Below are positions 5,454 to 7,754 of a stretch of DNA of 7,754 bases, one piece after another. The DNA is from Clostridiaceae bacterium. GTDB taxonomy: Bacteria > Bacillota > Clostridia > Saccharofermentanales > UBA5734. Below the pieces are notes generated by a model, which saw nothing but the letters and a program-made list of their open reading frames with translations, ran no database searches and was not told the origin of the DNA. Made by a program: the position numbers and the translations under genes. The stretch's first letter is position 1, and every line of letters starts with the position of its first letter. The stretch spans positions 1 through 7,754 of the forward strand of contig JAAYFZ010000337.1 of NCBI GenBank assembly GCA_012727965.1, given 5' to 3'.

Positions 5454-6695
5454 TCAGTACTCCGGATAAAGGGGATATTTAGAACTAATCGCGTCCACAC
5501 GCTTGATTATATCAGCTTTTGCCCCTTCATAATCAGTCAATGTCAAGTAGATAAGATCTGCGATCTCATCCATATCAGCAACATTCATACCTCTGCTGGT
5601 AACAGCAGGAGTACCTAAACGTACACCGCTGGTGATCGTAGGTTTTTCTGGATCATAAGGTATACCATTCTTGTTGCAGGTGATGTTCACCTCATCAAGC
5701 CGGTGCTGAAGCTCTTTGCCGCTGACACCTGTACCTCTTAGGTCTACAAGCATCAGATGATTGTCTGTGCCGCCGGATACAAGCTTGATACCGCGCTTCA
5801 TAAGCCCTGAAGCAAGCGCCTGGGCATTATCGAGTATATTCTGCTGATACTGTTTGAAATCAGGCTTAAGCGCTTCCAGGAAGGCTACAGCTTTTGCCGC
5901 AATGATATGCATCAAAGGTCCACCCTGCTGGCCTGGGAAAACGGCTGAGTTGATTGCTTTTGCATATTGTTCTTTGCACATGATCATGCCGCCTCTGGGA
6001 CCGCGTAAGGTCTTATGCGTTGTTGTAGTAACAAAATCGGCATAAGGTATCGGACTTGGATGCAGACCTGCTGCGACCAGACCGGCTATATGGGCCATAT
6101 CGACAAATAGCAGTGCTCCGACTTCGTCAGCGATCTCACGGAATTTCGCAAAATCAATAATTCTGGGATATGCACTGGCACCGGCAACGATCATTTTCGG
6201 CTTAACCTCAAGAGCTTTTGCTCTGAGCGCATCATAATCAATCAAATTAGTTACCGGATCTACCTGATAACTCTCAGCCTTATAGGTCTTACCCGATACA
6301 TTTTTTGCCATACCATGTGTCAGATGACCGCCATGAGCAAGATCCATACCAAGAATAGTATCGCCAGGCTCAAGCATGGCAAAATATACGGCAGTATTGG
6401 CTTGCGCACCTGAATGCGGCTGAACATTGACATGCTCTGCACCAAATAGTTCTTTTGCTCTTTCTATAGCCAGGTTTTCAGCGATATCTACATATTCGCA
6501 ACCGCCATAATAACGCCTGCCGGGATATCCTTCAGCATATTTATTAGTAAGCGGTGAACCGCAGGCCTCAAGAACAGCCTCGCTCACGAAATTTTCAGAT
6601 GCGATCAGCTCGATCTTAGAGCGTTGACGGTTTGTTTCCTGCATTATGGCCTCATAAATCTGAGGATCAGTCTTAGAAAGATAGGAATACATCAT
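5454..6695 (-). CDS. glyA: serine hydroxymethyltransferase
   Basis: GlyA is a PLP enzyme that interconverts serine plus tetrahydrofolate with glycine plus 5,10-methylene-tetrahydrofolate, feeding one-carbon units to purine, thymidylate and methionine synthesis. The 413-residue length fits bacterial SHMT. Hallmarks are ELIASENFVS (29-38), NKYAEGYPGRRYYGG (51-65), HSGAQAN (94-100), VDMAHIAGLVAAG (198-210) with Asp199 and His202 near the PLP ring, and TTTTHKTLRGPRGGM (223-237) with Schiff-base Lys228. SGVRLGTPAVTSRG (356-369) lies near the C-terminus. Two ATG codons stand in tandem (6695 and 6692). The first is 9 nt from a strong AGGAGG (6705-6710) and is chosen. It lies 52 bp after the AIRS-like gene and 6 bp before rarA. 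I see no glycine or purine riboswitch in the short upstream gap. Confidence 0.97.
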   Translation of the reverse strand: MMYSYLSKTDPQIYEAIMQETNRQRSKIELIASENFVSEAVLEACGSPLTNKYAEGYPGRRYYGGCEYVDIAENLAIERAKELFGAEHVNVQPHSGAQANTAVYFAMLEPGDTILGMDLAHGGHLTHGMAKNVSGKTYKAESYQVDPVTNLIDYDALRAKALEVKPKMIVAGASAYPRIIDFAKFREIADEVGALLFVDMAHIAGLVAAGLHPSPIPYADFVTTTTHKTLRGPRGGMIMCKEQYAKAINSAVFPGQQGGPLMHIIAAKAVAFLEALKPDFKQYQQNILDNAQALASGLMKRGIKLVSGGTDNHLMLVDLRGTGVSGKELQHRLDEVNITCNKNGIPYDPEKPTITSGVRLGTPAVTSRGMNVADMDEIADLIYLTLTDYEGAKADIIKRVDAISSKYPLYPEY

Positions 6696-6704
6696 TCGAT
6701 TTAA

Positions 6705-6710
6705 CCTCCT
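6705..6710 (-). promoter_or_regulatory. glyA ribosome-binding site
   Basis: A perfect AGGAGG lies 9 nt before the ATG at 6695 and 12 nt before the adjacent ATG at 6692, so the first codon of the tandem pair is favoured. The rest of the 52-bp gap (6696-6747) is A/T-rich, with no clear terminator or promoter. Confidence 0.75.
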
Positions 6711-6747
6711 GGCTTGTAACCATATATATCAAAACTATTCTACATTA

Positions 6748-7728
6748 TTAGACCAATTTGTAAAGCTCATCTCTATCAGGCTGTTCCAGAGGGAGCAATT
6801 CTTCCTGGAATTCTATGACTCTATCGGAGCTCTCAGTGAAGCAGCCGATCTCTGCCGCAGCAATACCCTCAGCTGCCCGCTCTTTTTGCAATAATTCCGG
6901 CTTATCCGTTGCCATCAGCATGGAACCGCTGCTGATCAGCCTATATGGGTCGATCCCGACAATATCACAGATTCTTGCAGTTAAGTCATCAACCAGCACT
7001 GCCTCTTGTCTGATTTTAAGGCCCAAACCAGCAGCATCTGCCATTTCCCAGGCCGCACCCATGATACCACCTTCGGTAACATCATGCATTGCGTGAACCT
7101 CGGCACGACGGCCACAAAGTCCTTCAGGCACAACACTTATCTGATCGATCATAGAAGCCGCGGCTGCTATCTCAGCCTCGCTTAAACATCCTGCGAGCTT
7201 GTCCGGGAAGTCGGCAGCAATGATTGCTGTACCCTCAAGACCAGCTGTTTTCGTCATGATAAGGCTATCGCCCGGCCGCGCACCGTTCGATTTTATCAAA
7301 TCACCAGTGGCAAAACCGACAGAAGTAGCCGTCAACAAAAACCGGTTTACGGCATCGCTGATCTCAGTATGACCGCCAGCAACAGAGGTTCCAAGTTCAT
7401 TACATGCTGAAGCTACCTGATCCATGATCTCATTAAGCTGTTCTCTGACCGCTGTAACAGGCGCAATCAACACAAGCATAATCGCTTCAGGCTTAACGCC
7501 GAAGGCAGCCAGATCATTACAAGATACGTGAACTGCCAGTCTGCCGATATCTTTGCTGGCACCTGTGATCGGGTCGCTGGACATGATCAGGCGGCTTCCT
7601 TCCGGGCATTCAATCACTGCGCAGTCAAGACCATTTCCCGGACCACAGACTATGCCAGGCCCCAGCGGCGGCAATCTGCTGAAGACTATCTCATTAAGCT
7701 CCTGCGGTGTCAGCTTACCTGTTTTCAC
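6748..7728 (-). CDS. AIR synthase (PurM/HypE-like) superfamily protein, function unresolved
   Basis: This 326-residue protein has the two-domain PurM fold: an N-terminal AIRS domain (about 30-145) and a C-terminal AIRS_C domain (about 150-305). The family binds ATP and phosphorylates or dehydrates amide or similar substrates. Motifs seen are GPGNGLDCAVI (29-39), the metal/ATP-type SSDPITGAS (50-58), VAGGHTEISD (116-125), GARPGDSLIMTKTAGLEGT (149-167), and HDVTEGGIMGAAWEMA (215-230). It most resembles HypE-like proteins, but the C-terminus ends ELYKLV without the terminal PRxC cysteine that HypE carbamoylates and dehydrates to a cyano group. It also lacks the Cys/Sec motif of SelD and the VEGVHF motif of ThiL. 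The start is a GTG at 7728 with GAGGTGA seven bases upstream. It precedes glyA by 52 bp, probably in one transcript. The fold is secure, but substrate and pathway are unknown. Confidence 0.85.
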   Translation of the reverse strand: MKTGKLTPQELNEIVFSRLPPLGPGIVCGPGNGLDCAVIECPEGSRLIMSSDPITGASKDIGRLAVHVSCNDLAAFGVKPEAIMLVLIAPVTAVREQLNEIMDQVASACNELGTSVAGGHTEISDAVNRFLLTATSVGFATGDLIKSNGARPGDSLIMTKTAGLEGTAIIAADFPDKLAGCLSEAEIAAAASMIDQISVVPEGLCGRRAEVHAMHDVTEGGIMGAAWEMADAAGLGLKIRQEAVLVDDLTARICDIVGIDPYRLISSGSMLMATDKPELLQKERAAEGIAAAEIGCFTESSDRVIEFQEELLPLEQPDRDELYKLV

Positions 7729-7735
7729 AGATCGA

Positions 7736-7742
7736 TCACCTC
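7736..7742 (-). promoter_or_regulatory. ribosome-binding site for the GTG-started AIRS-like gene
   Basis: GAGGTGA lies 7 nt before the GTG at 7728, which supports this non-ATG start. The remaining upstream bases to the window edge hold several stop triplets, so any upstream gene ends at or beyond the edge. Confidence 0.7.
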
Positions 7743-7754
7743 TATATCATTTAG

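Overview
The window is a compact stretch of bacterial chromosome. All seven recognisable genes lie on the minus strand, so transcription runs from high to low coordinates. AGGAGG-type Shine-Dalgarno sites, tight gene packing, and a nifS-nifU-mnmA block just downstream of rarA all point to a Firmicute, most likely a Clostridia-type anaerobe. Base composition is intermediate by eye, roughly the mid-40s % GC. The species cannot be named from the sequence. There are no rRNA or tRNA genes, mobile elements or CRISPR arrays, and I found no broken genes.

Reading with transcription: a GTG-started AIR-synthase (PurM/HypE-like) superfamily protein of unresolved function (7728-6748); glyA, serine hydroxymethyltransferase (6695-5454), 52 bp on; rarA/mgsA, an AAA+ replication-recombination ATPase (5447-4116), 6 bp on; and a larA-family nickel-pincer racemase (4126-2876), whose start overlaps the rarA end by 11 bp. 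A 218-bp intergenic region follows and is the only substantial non-coding stretch. Next come nifS/iscS cysteine desulfurase (2657-1464), an IscU-type scaffold (1419-994), and mnmA, tRNA 2-thiouridylase, whose start overlaps the nifU stop (TAATG) and which runs off the left edge.

The last three genes form a sulfur-trafficking operon. NifS takes sulfur from cysteine as a persulfide, and the sulfur goes either to NifU for Fe-S clusters or to MnmA for 2-thiouridine at tRNA position 34. The upstream genes (AIRS-like, glyA, rarA, larA) look like a second co-directional unit of mixed housekeeping function.

No new multi-gene system is evident. The points most worth a second look are: (i) larA sits where related Firmicutes usually carry an Rrf2-type regulator (CymR/IscR) between rarA and nifS; (ii) the intergenic region before nifS holds a perfect 16-bp dyad and two mutually exclusive hairpins, so it looks regulatory; (iii) the AIRS-like protein lacks the hallmark residues of HypE, SelD and ThiL. 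The most upstream in-frame starts of nifS, nifU and larA are probably wrong. The ribosome-binding sites support shorter proteins, and those starts are used here.
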